Below, piece by piece: positions 1 to 8,609 of a stretch of 64,000 nucleotides of DNA. Made by a program: the position numbers and the translations under genes. Each line of letters opens with the position of its first letter. Within the stretch, counting starts at the first letter, position 1. Source of the DNA: Azospirillum agricola (GTDB lineage Bacteria; Pseudomonadota; Alphaproteobacteria; Azospirillales; Azospirillaceae); NCBI RefSeq assembly GCF_017876095.1, contig NZ_JAGINM010000003.1:127491-191490 (forward strand). Reading direction: 5' to 3'. The notes beneath the pieces were generated by a model. The model was not told the origin of the DNA and searched no databases. It was given only the letters and a program-made list of their open reading frames with translations.

Positions 1-218
1 GAGCCGCTGACGCCCGACGGCGAGGCCAGCGGGTCGGTGGTCGGCCGGTCGTCGGGGCGCGGCGCGGTCATCAGCGGCGGCGGCGCGGCGGTCCCCGACG
101 GGGCGGCCATCTGGGCGGTGGTGTCCGGGGAGGCCTGCGCGGGGGCCGTCTGGGCCTGGGCGGCTCCCGTCAGTAGCAGGGCGGCGGCGGGCAGGGCGAA
201 CAGGAGGGGGCGGGGCAT
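1..218 (-). CDS. Secreted Ala/Pro-rich protein, N-terminal part only (runs off the left edge)
   Basis: An open reading frame starts at the ATG at 218-216 and runs off the window. It is preceded by a GGAAGG ribosome site about 8 bases upstream. The first ~22 residues are a signal peptide: MPRP start, a hydrophobic Leu/Ala core, and an AQA site for signal peptidase I, with no lipobox Cys. The remaining ~50 visible residues are rich in Ala, Pro and Thr with no recognisable domain, so function cannot be assigned. It lies downstream of metW on the same strand across a 107-bp gap. That gap contains a 7-bp perfect inverted repeat at 237-254, so the gene may not be co-transcribed with metXW. Confidence 0.6.
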   Translation of the reverse strand, partial: MPRPLLFALPAAALLLTGAAQAQTAPAQASPDTTAQMAAPSGTAAPPPLMTAPRPDDRPTTDPLASPSGVSG

Positions 219-325
219 GGAGCGGACCTTCCGGTTGGGAAAAGGCTTTTTCCCTAAACACCGGAAACGGGTCCGGGTTGCCGGCCCGGCCCCCGGCCTC
301 GCGCGATTCCGTTCCCCCGCGCCGC

Positions 326-928
326 TCAGTCGCGCTTCAGCAGGAAGACGCCCTGTTCGCCCAGCAGGTTGGCGAAGCCCGAATGCGCCCGGCCGGTGAC
401 GCGGCCGGCGCGGTCGAGGATGCGGGCCTGCTCGATGCGGATTCCCATCTCCCCGGTCAGCACGACGAAGTCGCGCAACGTGCAGAAATGGATGTTGGGC
501 GTCTCCCACCACTGGTAGCCCAGCTTTTCCGTCACCGGCATCCGCCCGGTCAGCAGAAGCTGGAGCCGGACGCGCCAATAGCCGAAATTGGGCACCGAGA
601 CGATGGCGCGCCGGCCGATGCGGCACATCAGCTCCAGCACCTCGCGCGGGTTGCGCATCGCCTGGAGGGTCTGGCCGAGGATCACATAATCGAAGGCGTC
701 GGCCGGGTAGTCCTTCAGGTCGGTCTCGGCGTCGCCCTGGATCACCGACAGGCCCTGCGCCACGCATTGCCGGACGCCGTCCATGCTGAGTTCGATGCCG
801 CGACCGTCGACGTTCTTCGCGTGGGTCAGATAGTCGAGCAACGCGCCGTCGCCGCAGCCGACGTCCAGCACGCGGCTGCCCGGTTCCACCATCTCGGCGA
901 TCAGCTTCAGGTCGTCACGGATGTCCAC
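326..928 (-). CDS. metW: Methionine biosynthesis protein MetW
   Basis: Predicted 200-residue class I SAM-dependent methyltransferase-fold protein of the MetW family, which accompanies MetX in the acylation branch of methionine synthesis. The SAM-binding glycine-rich motif VLDVGCGDGALLDYL lies near residues 17-31. The acidic motif after strand 2 (GRGIELS) and the MetW-type region VPNFGYWRVR are also present. The GTG at 928-926 is chosen as start because it gives the usual family length and has a GAGGATT ribosome site just upstream, overlapping the metX stop region. Only 14 bases separate it from metX, so the two are almost certainly one operon. The biochemical role of MetW is less well settled than that of MetX. 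Confidence 0.9.
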   Translation of the reverse strand: MDIRDDLKLIAEMVEPGSRVLDVGCGDGALLDYLTHAKNVDGRGIELSMDGVRQCVAQGLSVIQGDAETDLKDYPADAFDYVILGQTLQAMRNPREVLELMCRIGRRAIVSVPNFGYWRVRLQLLLTGRMPVTEKLGYQWWETPNIHFCTLRDFVVLTGEMGIRIEQARILDRAGRVTGRAHSGFANLLGEQGVFLLKRD

Positions 929-942
929 GGTCGATCGAATCC

Positions 943-2142
943 TCAGCGGGCGCGGCGGCGGACGGTCAGGCCGCGATGCTCGGCGCAGCCCTCCAGGAAG
1001 CCGTGGATGACCTGATGGAACTCCGGCTCGTCCAGCAGGAAGGCGTCGTGACCCTTGTCGGTCTCGAACTCGACGAAGCTGACGTTGGCGGCGACGGCGT
1101 TCAGCGCGTGGACGATGGCCCGCGATTCGGAGGTCGGGAACAGCCAGTCGCTGCTGAAGCTGGCGAGGCAGAAGCGCACCGGCGTGGTCTTGCCCCCCGG
1201 CCGGAAGGCGTTGGCCAGCGTTCCGCCCGCGTCGGCGGCGAGGTCGAAATAATCCATCGCGCGGGTGATGTAGAGGTAGGAGTTGGCGTCGAACCGCTCG
1301 ACGAAGGCCGCCCCCTGGTAGCGCAGGTAGCTCTCCACCTGGAAATCGGCGTCGAAGCCGTAGGTGACTGCCTTGCGGTCCTGGAGGTTGCGCCCGAACT
1401 TGCGGTGCAGCGCGGTTTCCGACAGGTAGGTGATGTGCGCCGCCATGCGGGCCACCGCCAGACCGGACTCCGGGCGGGTGCCCTCCAGCAGATAGTTGCC
1501 GCCGCGCCATTCGGGGTCGGCCATGATCGCCTGCCGCCCGACCTCGTGGAAGGCGATGTTCTGCGCCGAATGGCGGGCGGCGGTGGCGATGGGGCAGGCC
1601 GCGAACACCGATTCGGGGTAGGCGACCGCCCATTGCAGCACCTGCATCCCGCCCATCGAGCCGCCGATCACGCAGAACAGCTGGTCGATGCCGAGATGCT
1701 CGACCAGCAGCTTCTGGGCGCGCACCATGTCGCCGATGGTGATGACCGGGAAGGACAGGCCGTAGGGCTGGCCGGTCGCCGGGTTGATGTCCTTCGGGCC
1801 GGAGCTGCCCAGGCAGCCGCCCAGCACGTTGGAGCAGATGACGAAATAGCGGTCGGTGTCGACCGGGCGGCCGGGGCCGACCAGCATTTCCCACCAGCCG
1901 GGCTTGCCGGTGACCGGATGCTTCTCGATGACGAAATGGTCGCCGGTCAGGGCGTGGCAGATCAGGATCGCGTTGGATCGGTCGGCGTTCAGCGTGCCGT
2001 AGGTCTGGTAGGCGATCTCGAACGGGCCCAGCTCGGCGCCGCTGTCCAGCCGCATCGGGGTGGTCACGCCCAGCCGGACCCGCTGGCCGGGCAGGGGATC
2101 CGCGTCGGCGGGAACGACGACGGAGGGTTGGGACGCGGGCAT
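943..2142 (-). CDS. metX: Homoserine O-acetyltransferase MetX
   Basis: Predicted 399-residue alpha/beta-hydrolase-fold acyltransferase that activates L-homoserine with acetyl-CoA (some family members use succinyl-CoA), the first committed step of methionine synthesis. Visible signatures are CHALTGDHF near residue 62, the nucleophile elbow [13 protein letters not shown] with Ser162, the catalytic Asp region FSSDWLFP and the catalytic His in DKGHDAFLL near residue 365. Length is normal. It is the first gene of a metX-metW operon and is divergent from a chorismate mutase gene. A sigma-70-like promoter with an internal palindrome precedes it (see 2179-2208). Acyl donor specificity cannot be told from motifs alone. 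Confidence 0.95.
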   Translation of the reverse strand: MPASQPSVVVPADADPLPGQRVRLGVTTPMRLDSGAELGPFEIAYQTYGTLNADRSNAILICHALTGDHFVIEKHPVTGKPGWWEMLVGPGRPVDTDRYFVICSNVLGGCLGSSGPKDINPATGQPYGLSFPVITIGDMVRAQKLLVEHLGIDQLFCVIGGSMGGMQVLQWAVAYPESVFAACPIATAARHSAQNIAFHEVGRQAIMADPEWRGGNYLLEGTRPESGLAVARMAAHITYLSETALHRKFGRNLQDRKAVTYGFDADFQVESYLRYQGAAFVERFDANSYLYITRAMDYFDLAADAGGTLANAFRPGGKTTPVRFCLASFSSDWLFPTSESRAIVHALNAVAANVSFVEFETDKGHDAFLLDEPEFHQVIHGFLEGCAEHRGLTVRRRAR

Positions 2143-2178
2143 GGGCGCTTGGAAGCCTTGGGCGGGACGGGAACCGTA

Positions 2179-2208
2179 TAGCTACGAAGCCGGGCTTCGG
2201 AGTGTCAA
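2179..2208 (-). promoter_or_regulatory. metX promoter with a palindromic operator in the spacer
   Basis: On the minus strand, TTGACA (2208-2203) is followed by an 18-bp spacer and TAGCTA (2184-2179). The predicted transcript start lies about 30 bases before the metX ATG. The spacer holds a perfect palindrome, CGAAGCC-N1-GGCTTCG (2185-2199), exactly where a repressor would block RNA polymerase. The regulator is not identifiable from the window. Confidence 0.55.
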
Positions 2209-2279
2209 CGTTTTCTTTGATTTTGCGGCGCATGCGGACTACTACTATCCGGCTTTGCCTCCGACGGTTTTGTGAATCG

Positions 2280-3188
2280 ATGTCTCCCGCCCGGACCCCG
2301 CTCGACGATTTGCGCCGCGAGATCGACCAGATCGACGACGCGCTCCACGATCTGCTGATGCGCCGCGCCGCGGTGGTCGAGCGCATCGGCGCCGCCAAGG
2401 GCGCGCCGGGGCAGGCCATCTATCTGCGTCCGGCGCGCGAGGCCTCGATCCTGCGCCGCCTTATGGCGCGCCACACCGGAACCTTCCCGGCCCAGGTCGT
2501 CGTCCGCATGTGGCGGGAGATGATCACGGCGCTGACCCGCATCCAGGGCCCCTTCGCCGTCGCCGTCCACGCACCGGAGGACAAGCGCGGCTTCTGGGAC
2601 GTCGCCCGCGACCATTACGGCAGCTTCGTGCCGATGACCGCCGTCAACACCCCGGCGGCGGCGTTGCGCGCCGTGTCGGACGGCACGGCGACGGTCGCGG
2701 TGGTGCCCTATCCGGCCGAGGACGACAACGACCCCTGGTGGCGCTTCCTGGTCTCGGCCGACGCCAACCGGCCCCGCGTGGTGGCGCGTCTGCCCTTCGG
2801 CGGGCGCGGCAACGCCCGTGGCGAGAACCGCGACGCGCTCGCCATCGCCGTGGCGGCGCACGAGCCGACCGGCGACGACCGCACCCTGCTCAGCATCGAG
2901 ATCGGCGGCGACCTCAGCCGCGGCCGGCTGAAGGACATGCTGGAGGCCTGCGGCCTGCCGCCCGTCGGCTTCTGCTCCTGGCATTCCGGCGGGGGGCATT
3001 CCGGTGGGGGGCACGCCGGCGGCGGCCATGGCGGCGGCCATCACGGCGGCCCCTCCATCCATCTGGTGGAGATCGCCGATTTCGTCGATCCCGCCGACCC
3101 CCGCCTGACCGCGCTGGTCGAGCGGTCCGGGGACATCCCGGTGCGGGTCAACACCGTCGGCGGCTACGCCGTGCCGCTGCCGCTGTAA
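2280..3188 (+). CDS. Chorismate mutase with PheA-like C-terminal region and a His/Gly-rich insert
   Basis: Predicted 302-residue protein. Residues ~8-90 are an AroQ-type (all-helical) chorismate mutase domain: LRREIDQIDDALHDLL, the RRAAVVERIGAAKG helix and the RPAREASILRRL motif. It should convert chorismate to prephenate for Phe/Tyr synthesis. The rest (~90-302) is related to this group's longer mutases: ARDHYGSF and a segment starting LLSIEIGG look like a reduced prephenate-dehydratase/ACT arrangement, but I see no intact dehydratase active site. A His/Gly-rich tract occupies residues ~234-259, between a predicted ACT-like helix and strand. ATG at 2280 is preferred over upstream in-frame starts because the mutase domain begins there. 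hisC follows 65 bp downstream and is probably co-transcribed. Confidence 0.8.
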   Translation: MSPARTPLDDLRREIDQIDDALHDLLMRRAAVVERIGAAKGAPGQAIYLRPAREASILRRLMARHTGTFPAQVVVRMWREMITALTRIQGPFAVAVHAPEDKRGFWDVARDHYGSFVPMTAVNTPAAALRAVSDGTATVAVVPYPAEDDNDPWWRFLVSADANRPRVVARLPFGGRGNARGENRDALAIAVAAHEPTGDDRTLLSIEIGGDLSRGRLKDMLEACGLPPVGFCSWHSGGGHSGGGHAGGGHGGGHHGGPSIHLVEIADFVDPADPRLTALVERSGDIPVRVNTVGGYAVPLPL

Positions 3189-3253
3189 GCGCTCCCAAAC
3201 CCACAACTCCCAAACCAGCCACGCCTCTTTTTGGATTCGGAAGGTTCCACGCC

Positions 3254-4345
3254 ATGACTCAGCCGAACGGCCCGGTGCCGCGTCCGGGGATTCTCGACAT
3301 CGCCGCTTACGTCGGCGGCGAGCATTCCGGCCACATCCGGCTGGCGTCGAACGAGGGCGCGCTCGGCCCCAGCCCGCGCGCGGTGGAAGCCTACACGAAC
3401 GCCGCCGCCACGCTGCACCGCTATCCGGACGGCGCGTCGGCCGCCCTGCGCGGCGCCATCGCCAAGCGCTTCAACCTGGACGCCGACCGCGTCGTCTGCG
3501 GCGCCGGATCGGACGAGATCATCAGCCTGCTGATCCGCTCCTACGCCGGGCCGGGGGACGAGGTGCTGTATTCGCAGCACGGCTTCCTGATGTACCCGAT
3601 CGGCGCCAAGTCGGTCGGCGCCACGCCGGTGACGGCGCCGGAGGACGGGCTGACCGCCAGCGTCGATTCGCTGCTGGCCCGCGTCACCCCGCGCACGAAG
3701 ATCGTCTTCCTCGCCAACCCCAACAACCCGACCGGCACCTACCTGCCGGCGTCGGAGGTGGCGCGGCTGCACGCCGGGCTGCCGGCCAACGTGATCCTGG
3801 TGATCGACGCGGCCTACGCCGAATACATGAACCGCGAGGACTACACCGCCGGCGAGGAGCTGGTGGAGCGTTTCCCCAACGTGGTGATGACCCGCACCTT
3901 CTCGAAGATCTTCGCGCTGGGCTCGCTGCGCATCGGCTGGGCCTATGGCCCGGCGGGGATCGTCGACGTGCTGAACCGGGTGCGCGGGCCGTTCAACGTC
4001 TCGACCGCCGCCCATGTCGCCGGCATCGCCGCGATCGAGGACGTCGATTTCCTGGAGCGTTCGCGCCGCCACAACGAGACGTGGCGGGAGTGGTTCGCGG
4101 CCGAGGTCGAAAAGCTCGGCCTGACCGTGCATCCCAGCGTGACCAACTTCATCCTGGTCGATTTCAAGGGGCAGCCCGCCGGCAAGGACGACGCCGAGGC
4201 GGCGCGCCAGCTTTTGAAGGCGCGCGGCATTCTGGTCCGCCAGATGCCGGCCTACGGCCTGCCGAGCTGCCTGCGCGTGACCATCGGCACCGAGGCGGAG
4301 ATGCGCGCGGTGGTCGATGCGCTGAAGGCGTTCCTGGAGGGGTGA
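3254..4345 (+). CDS. hisC: Histidinol-phosphate/aromatic aminotransferase HisC
   Basis: Predicted 363-residue fold-type I PLP aminotransferase of the HisC family. It shows the substrate-arm region IRLASNEGALGPSP, the PLP-pocket Asp/Asn motifs FLANPNNPTGT and IDAAYAEY, the Schiff-base lysine in TFSKIFALGSLRIGWAYG (about Lys218) and a C-terminal CLRVTIGTEAEM motif. In alphaproteobacteria, HisC paralogues beside aromatic genes often act on prephenate or aromatic 2-oxo acids as well as histidinol phosphate. Placement after chorismate mutase supports such a role, but that is inference. The gene ends 52 bp before the convergent small gene at 4398-4751. The prephenate dehydrogenase gene that often follows is absent here. 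Confidence 0.9.
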   Translation: MTQPNGPVPRPGILDIAAYVGGEHSGHIRLASNEGALGPSPRAVEAYTNAAATLHRYPDGASAALRGAIAKRFNLDADRVVCGAGSDEIISLLIRSYAGPGDEVLYSQHGFLMYPIGAKSVGATPVTAPEDGLTASVDSLLARVTPRTKIVFLANPNNPTGTYLPASEVARLHAGLPANVILVIDAAYAEYMNREDYTAGEELVERFPNVVMTRTFSKIFALGSLRIGWAYGPAGIVDVLNRVRGPFNVSTAAHVAGIAAIEDVDFLERSRRHNETWREWFAAEVEKLGLTVHPSVTNFILVDFKGQPAGKDDAEAARQLLKARGILVRQMPAYGLPSCLRVTIGTEAEMRAVVDALKAFLEG

Positions 4346-4397
4346 TGGTCCGTGCGGGGGTGGGGATGTCAGCCGACGCCCCACCGCCTCACAGGCC

Positions 4398-4751
4398 TCA
4401 AATCCGCCGCAGCCGCGCCACCAGCGCCGGGTTGTCCCAGTTGGGCTGGCGGTCCTCGATCACCACGCGGTGCGGGAAGGGCGCGTCGCGTTCCAGGGTG
4501 ATCTCCACCCAGCGCGGCACCAGCTCGTTGTTCAGATCGTCGAGCACGGCCATCGCCAGCGCCTCCAGCCCGTCGGGAAACCCGGCCGGCTCGCCCAGAT
4601 AGGCGGTGAAGCCGGCGGGTTCCAGCACCAGCGCGTCCGGCACGAACCGCACCGTCAGCCGCGTTCCCGCCCTCGGCTCGCCGCGCAGCTCCACCAGGAA
4701 ATCGTGGCGGCTGTCGGGGGAGGGGTGCGTGATCAGCCGCTCGCGCCTCAC
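4398..4751 (-). CDS. QueF-like (T-fold) small protein, function unproven
   Basis: 117-residue protein starting at GTG 4751-4749, overlapping the stop of the upstream FliK-like gene (GTGA junction), so translation is probably coupled. The pattern LTVRFVPDALVLEP, then FTAYL, then AVLDDLNNELVPRWVEITLE resembles the C-terminal half of the NADPH-dependent nitrile reductase QueF. That family has an IxYxPD...SLKLYL...DDL...P(R)xxEV pattern. The catalytic Cys/Asp loop of real QueF (CP-T-QPDF) is not visible, so it is unlikely to be a working preQ1 reductase. It may be a stand-alone T-fold protein of unknown role. Being last in a flagellar operon does not prove a flagellar function. Similarity was judged by eye only. 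Confidence 0.6.
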   Translation of the reverse strand: MRRERLITHPSPDSRHDFLVELRGEPRAGTRLTVRFVPDALVLEPAGFTAYLGEPAGFPDGLEALAMAVLDDLNNELVPRWVEITLERDAPFPHRVVIEDRQPNWDNPALVARLRRI

Positions 4752-6634
4752 GCCGACACCCCGAGCGCGCTCTTGCCGGCACGGGTCAGCTTCACCCAGC
4801 TCTTGGCCCCCGATTGGAAGGACAGCCCGCCGCTGTAGCCGACCGCGCGGACGCTGTCGGCGAAGACCTGGATCAGCTCCACCCGCAGATCCGGCGGCAG
4901 GGGAACATGGCTGCGCAGGATCAGGTCGAAATGGTTGGGCCGCACCAGACCGTCCAGCTGCATCGGCCCGAGGCGGCTCATCTCGACGTCGATCAGGAAG
5001 CGGCTGCCGGGCTTGCCCCTCTCCTTGCCGTCGCCGCCCTCCTCCTCGTCGCCCTTCAGCGGGTGGATGTGGAGCTTGATCGGCTTCGGCCCGTTGGCGT
5101 CCATCATCGGCAGCGTGTAGGGCCGCCAGTCGCCGGGCATCGGTTCGGCCGCCTCGCGTTTCAGCCCCTCGAACTCCTTGTCGAGGCGGGCCAGCAGGTC
5201 GCCGCGGCCGGAGCGTTCCAGGGCCGAGCCGGCCTCGTCGCCCAGCCAGCCGCGCGCGTCGCCGCCGCGCATCGCCGACAGGAAGAAGGTCAGCGCCGCC
5301 GTCAGCTTACGGTTCGGCTGCGGCATGGTCGCCAGCATCGAACGGGCCAGCGCCGGGTCGGCCGCCGCCAGCGTCGCCATCAATTGCCGCATCGCCGGCC
5401 AGTCGCGCTCGCTCATCGGTCCAAGCTCGCCCCCCGGCAACGGGGCGGCGGCCTGCGCCGCCCGCCGGGCCGCCTGGGCGGGATCGGCGAGCGCAGCCGT
5501 GACCTTGGCGCCCTGCGGCAGGCTGGCCTGGACGTTCAGGGCCAGCATGCCCTGCCGGGTCGCCAGCACCGGCTGGCCCTGCGGGGTCGTGCCCGCCACC
5601 GTCCCGCGCAGGATCGGCGCGTCGGCGGCGAGGTCGGCCATCGAGTCGGCGACCGGATCGGCCGGCGAAGGCTGGGGCTGGCCGCCGGTCGCGGATTGTC
5701 CCTGATCCGGCGTGGGGCCTGCTCCGTTGTCGGGCTGGCCGGGCGGCTTGGGTTGCTGGGGCGGCGGGGTGACGGTGAGGATCCTCAGCGCCACCGTCGC
5801 CCCACGCGGCAGGTCGGGGGCTTCCGGGGGTGCCCCCGGATTCGCCGCTTTCAAGCTGGGCGTCTCGGCGCCTGGATGCGCGGCGTCGCCGCCCAGCTCG
5901 ACCGGAACGTCGAGCATCGGCGCGGTGGGAAGCGGGGAGGCCGCGGGCGCTGATCCGGCCTGGGCCGGTGCCGCGACCGGTGCCGCCGTCGGCGGAGCGG
6001 CGGCACCGGTGGCCGGAGCGGGGCTTCCCGCTTGTGGTGCCGCGACGAGGGTGCCTGGAACGGCGGGCTGCACCGGGGGCAGGGCGCCCGCCGGGGGCTG
6101 GAGCGGCCTGGTCGCCGTGGCCGAGGCCAGCACCAGCGCCGGCACGACGGTGCCCGGCAGCAGCGCCGGCAGGGCGGGCACGGTCGGCGGTGTCGGGGTC
6201 GGCAGGATGACGGCGGGCGCCCCGGCGTTGCCCGGCGCGGGAGCGGCGGGGGCTTGGGCGCCGGTGTTGCCGGTGGTGGCGCCGCCGCTCGCGGTGGTGA
6301 GGCTTTGCAGGAGGATCAGCGCGGTCGGCTTGGCCTGGAGCGTCCCGTTGGGCGCCGTCTGGCCCGGAGTGATCTGGAGCGTCACAGGCTTGTCGGCCGG
6401 CAACGGGGTCGGGCTGTCGATCCGCACCTCGCCGGCGGAGGTACGGATCCGCGTCAGCCCTTCCGGCGTCTCGCCCAGCACGGTGCCGGTCAGCACCACC
6501 GGCCGGGCGATGTCCTGGAGCCGGTCCGGCAGTGCGACGACCGTCGCCTCCCCCACCGGAACCGGCGCCGGAGCGGCGGCCGGTGCCGCAGGGGGAGCGG
6601 CCGGCGCGACCGGCGGTGGGATGGCGCCGCCCAT
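4748..6634 (-). CDS. FliK-like flagellar hook-length control protein (putative)
   Basis: 628-residue protein encoded directly after flhG with a 22-bp gap. The N-terminal two thirds (to ~residue 380) is low-complexity Ala/Pro/Thr-rich sequence with short conserved beta stretches (TGTVLGETPEG and a second copy, RGTVAGTTPQG). The C-terminal ~200 residues are compact. The segment RFLIDVEMSRLGPMQLDG followed by LILRSHVPLPPDLR resembles the FliK C-terminal domain, in which the molecule signals the export gate to switch substrate after measuring the hook. Disordered N-terminus plus folded C-terminus fits a molecular ruler. No Gln-rich export signal is obvious. Assignment rests on architecture and operon context. 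The short C-terminal homology could not be tested. Confidence 0.6.
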   Translation of the reverse strand: MGGAIPPPVAPAAPPAAPAAAPAPVPVGEATVVALPDRLQDIARPVVLTGTVLGETPEGLTRIRTSAGEVRIDSPTPLPADKPVTLQITPGQTAPNGTLQAKPTALILLQSLTTASGGATTGNTGAQAPAAPAPGNAGAPAVILPTPTPPTVPALPALLPGTVVPALVLASATATRPLQPPAGALPPVQPAVPGTLVAAPQAGSPAPATGAAAPPTAAPVAAPAQAGSAPAASPLPTAPMLDVPVELGGDAAHPGAETPSLKAANPGAPPEAPDLPRGATVALRILTVTPPPQQPKPPGQPDNGAGPTPDQGQSATGGQPQPSPADPVADSMADLAADAPILRGTVAGTTPQGQPVLATRQGMLALNVQASLPQGAKVTAALADPAQAARRAAQAAAPLPGGELGPMSERDWPAMRQLMATLAAADPALARSMLATMPQPNRKLTAALTFFLSAMRGGDARGWLGDEAGSALERSGRGDLLARLDKEFEGLKREAAEPMPGDWRPYTLPMMDANGPKPIKLHIHPLKGDEEEGGDGKERGKPGSRFLIDVEMSRLGPMQLDGLVRPNHFDLILRSHVPLPPDLRVELIQVFADSVRAVGYSGGLSFQSGAKSWVKLTRAGKSALGVSA

Positions 6635-6656
6635 CGGCCCCTCCGGCCCGGCCCGC

Positions 6657-7454
6657 TCAGTTCGAGCTGGCGAGCAGCCGCTGGACGATGGACTGCACGT
6701 CGCGGGCGGCGTCGCTGGTCGGCGAGCGGGTCAGCAGCGGGGTCTGGCTGCGGATGGCGTCGCGCACCTTCAGGTCGCGGCGGATGATGCCGGCCAGCGC
6801 CGGCTTGTATTTCAGGAAGTTCTGGCAGGCCTTCAGGATGGTGCCGTAGGTCCGCTCGCCGTCCTTCACGCTCTGCGCCATGTTGACGACGATGCGCAGG
6901 TCGGCCGACGGGTTGGTGGCGTGGGTCAGCTTGATGAAGGCGTAGGCGTCGGTCAGCGAGGTCGGCTCGTCGGTCGTCACCACCAGCGTCACCCCGGCCG
7001 GTCCGGACAGGGTGCGCACCGTGCGGTCGACGCCGGCCCCCATGTCCATCACCACCCGGTCGTAGCTCTTGGCCAGCTCCAGCAGGTCGTTGCGCAGGCC
7101 GGACAGGCGCTGGCTCGGCAACTGCGCCAGCGTGCCGGAGCCGGAGCGGCCGGCGATGATGTCGAAGCCGGTGTCGGGGAAGCGCTGCGCCGCCTTGGAC
7201 AGCGTCACCTCCCCGTTGATGACGGCGCCGAGGTCGTTCCGGGGCGAAAAGCCCAGCTGGATGTCGACGTTGGCGAGGCCGAGGTCGCCGTCGAACAGCA
7301 GGGTGTTCAACCCCGCCTTGGTCAGGGCGTGGCTCAGCGTGATCGAGAACCACGTCTTGCCGACGCCGCCCTTTCCGCTGGCCACGGCGATGACGTTGGC
7401 GCCGCGCAGCGGGCGAACGTTCTTGAGGGCGGCCGGGAACACCGGATCGGTCAT
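6657..7454 (-). CDS. flhG: Flagellar number regulator FlhG (MinD-like ATPase)
   Basis: 265-residue ParA/MinD-family ATPase. A deviant Walker A motif, VASGKGGVGKTWFSITLSHAL, lies near residue 25, followed by FDGDLGLANVDIQLGF and VVMDMGAGVDRTVR for nucleotide switching. FlhG limits the number of flagella and stimulates FlhF GTPase activity at the pole. The start overlaps the flhF stop by 4 bases (ATGA), so the two are translationally coupled. The C-terminus (SIVQRLLASSN) has no long amphipathic membrane-targeting helix like that of MinD, though a short one cannot be excluded. Members of this family are also called FleN, YlxH or MotR. Confidence 0.88.
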   Translation of the reverse strand: MTDPVFPAALKNVRPLRGANVIAVASGKGGVGKTWFSITLSHALTKAGLNTLLFDGDLGLANVDIQLGFSPRNDLGAVINGEVTLSKAAQRFPDTGFDIIAGRSGSGTLAQLPSQRLSGLRNDLLELAKSYDRVVMDMGAGVDRTVRTLSGPAGVTLVVTTDEPTSLTDAYAFIKLTHATNPSADLRIVVNMAQSVKDGERTYGTILKACQNFLKYKPALAGIIRRDLKVRDAIRSQTPLLTRSPTSDAARDVQSIVQRLLASSN

Positions 7455-8560
7455 GGCAGGGTCCTCGACGAGGGGGAACTGGCGGCTTTGGCCTTGGTTG
7501 CGGTCTTGGCGGGTTTGGCAGCGGGTTTACTGGCAGGCTGGGCGGCGGATCTCGCGGCTGGACGGCCGCGCGGCGCCGGTTCGGGCGCCGTGTCCTCCCC
7601 GGCCTCCTCGGGCGGAAGCATCATCCGTGCCAACGCCAGAGGGTTGAGCGGGGTCAACCCCTCCGCCACCTTCGACGACACGCTGGCGTCGCAGAAGGCC
7701 ATGCGCGCGCGGCTGGCGATGGTCAGCAGGCTGCCCAGACGCCGGGCCATGTCGACCCGCGTCACCAGCATGCGCCGGACGCCGAGCGCCTTGAAGGCCA
7801 TCGCGATGTCGGCGGCCTCCAGCGCGTCGAGCCCGGCGGGCAGCACCAGCACCGGCTCGACCTCGCCCGCCGACAGCAGCGCGCGCAGATCGTCCATGTC
7901 CTCGTGGCTGAAGGGGTTGCGCCCGGCGGTGTCGACCAGCACCAGATCGGTCTTGCGGTGGACCTCGAAGGCGCCGGCCAGCGCGTCGGGATCCTCGACG
8001 GTCGCCAGCTTCAGCTTCATCAGCCGGGTGAAGGCGGCGAGCTGGTCGACGCCGCCGGCGCGCACCGTGTCGGTGGTGATGACGCCGACCGAGCGCTTCT
8101 TGAAGACGGCGCGGGCGGCCAGCTTGGCGGCGACCAGCGTCTTGCCGGAGCCCGGCGGGCCGACCAGCACCAGCGGCTTGACCGCCGTGCGCCCGTCCGG
8201 CAGGGGGGCGAAGGTGTAGAGGGAGTCCAGCGCCGAGCCGAGCGCCAGGCAGGCGTCGTCGGTGTCGAGCCCCGAGGCGGCGTCGATGAGCTGCTCGGCC
8301 AGCGCCGCCGGCACGCCGTGGCGGTGCAGGGCGTCGGCCACCACCTCGCCGACGTCGATCTCCGGCTCGGCCGGCTTCACCGGCTGGCGCGCGCGCTCCT
8401 GCGCGATCAGGAGATCCTCCTCCTCCACCGCCGCCGTGACGCGGACGCCGCCGCCTTCCTCCTCGCGCGTCGCGACGATGATGGCGTCGTCGCCCAGCGA
8501 CTGGCGCACCATCCGCATGGCTTCGGACATGGTCTTGGCGTGGAAGGACTTCAGCCTCAT
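7451..8560 (-). CDS. flhF: Flagellar biosynthesis GTPase FlhF
   Basis: 369-residue SRP-type GTPase that fixes the position of the polar flagellum and recruits early basal-body parts. The N-terminus starts with the FlhF-specific MRLKSFHAKTMSEAMRMVRQSLGDDAIIV. The NG domain carries P-loop GPPGSGKTLVAAKLAARA, the TTDTVRAGGVDQL region, DTAGRNPF (G3) and TRVD (G4, where TKLD is usual). An Ala/Lys/Pro-rich tail of ~50 residues follows. The gene sits between flhA (49-bp gap) and flhG (4-base overlap), the standard flhA-flhF-flhG order. Confidence 0.92.
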   Translation of the reverse strand: MRLKSFHAKTMSEAMRMVRQSLGDDAIIVATREEEGGGVRVTAAVEEEDLLIAQERARQPVKPAEPEIDVGEVVADALHRHGVPAALAEQLIDAASGLDTDDACLALGSALDSLYTFAPLPDGRTAVKPLVLVGPPGSGKTLVAAKLAARAVFKKRSVGVITTDTVRAGGVDQLAAFTRLMKLKLATVEDPDALAGAFEVHRKTDLVLVDTAGRNPFSHEDMDDLRALLSAGEVEPVLVLPAGLDALEAADIAMAFKALGVRRMLVTRVDMARRLGSLLTIASRARMAFCDASVSSKVAEGLTPLNPLALARMMLPPEEAGEDTAPEPAPRGRPAARSAAQPASKPAAKPAKTATKAKAASSPSSRTLP

Positions 8561-8609
8561 GGGCGGAGCCTTCCAGGGTCAGGCGGGTGGCGGCGCGCGG
8601 CGTGCATCG

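Noticed and set aside
2143..2279. SAM-II riboswitch upstream of metX
   Set aside because: Such riboswitches occur before metX/metA in other alphaproteobacteria, but the predicted leader here is only ~30 bases and no SAM-II pseudoknot core was seen.
4398..4751. Functional preQ1 reductase QueF
   Set aside because: The catalytic Cys/Asp loop region is not visible; only the fold pattern is suggestive.
5712..8219. 835-residue plus-strand frame opposite the FliK-like, flhG and flhF genes
   Set aside because: The opposite strand encodes clear FlhG and FlhF; this frame has no recognisable domain.
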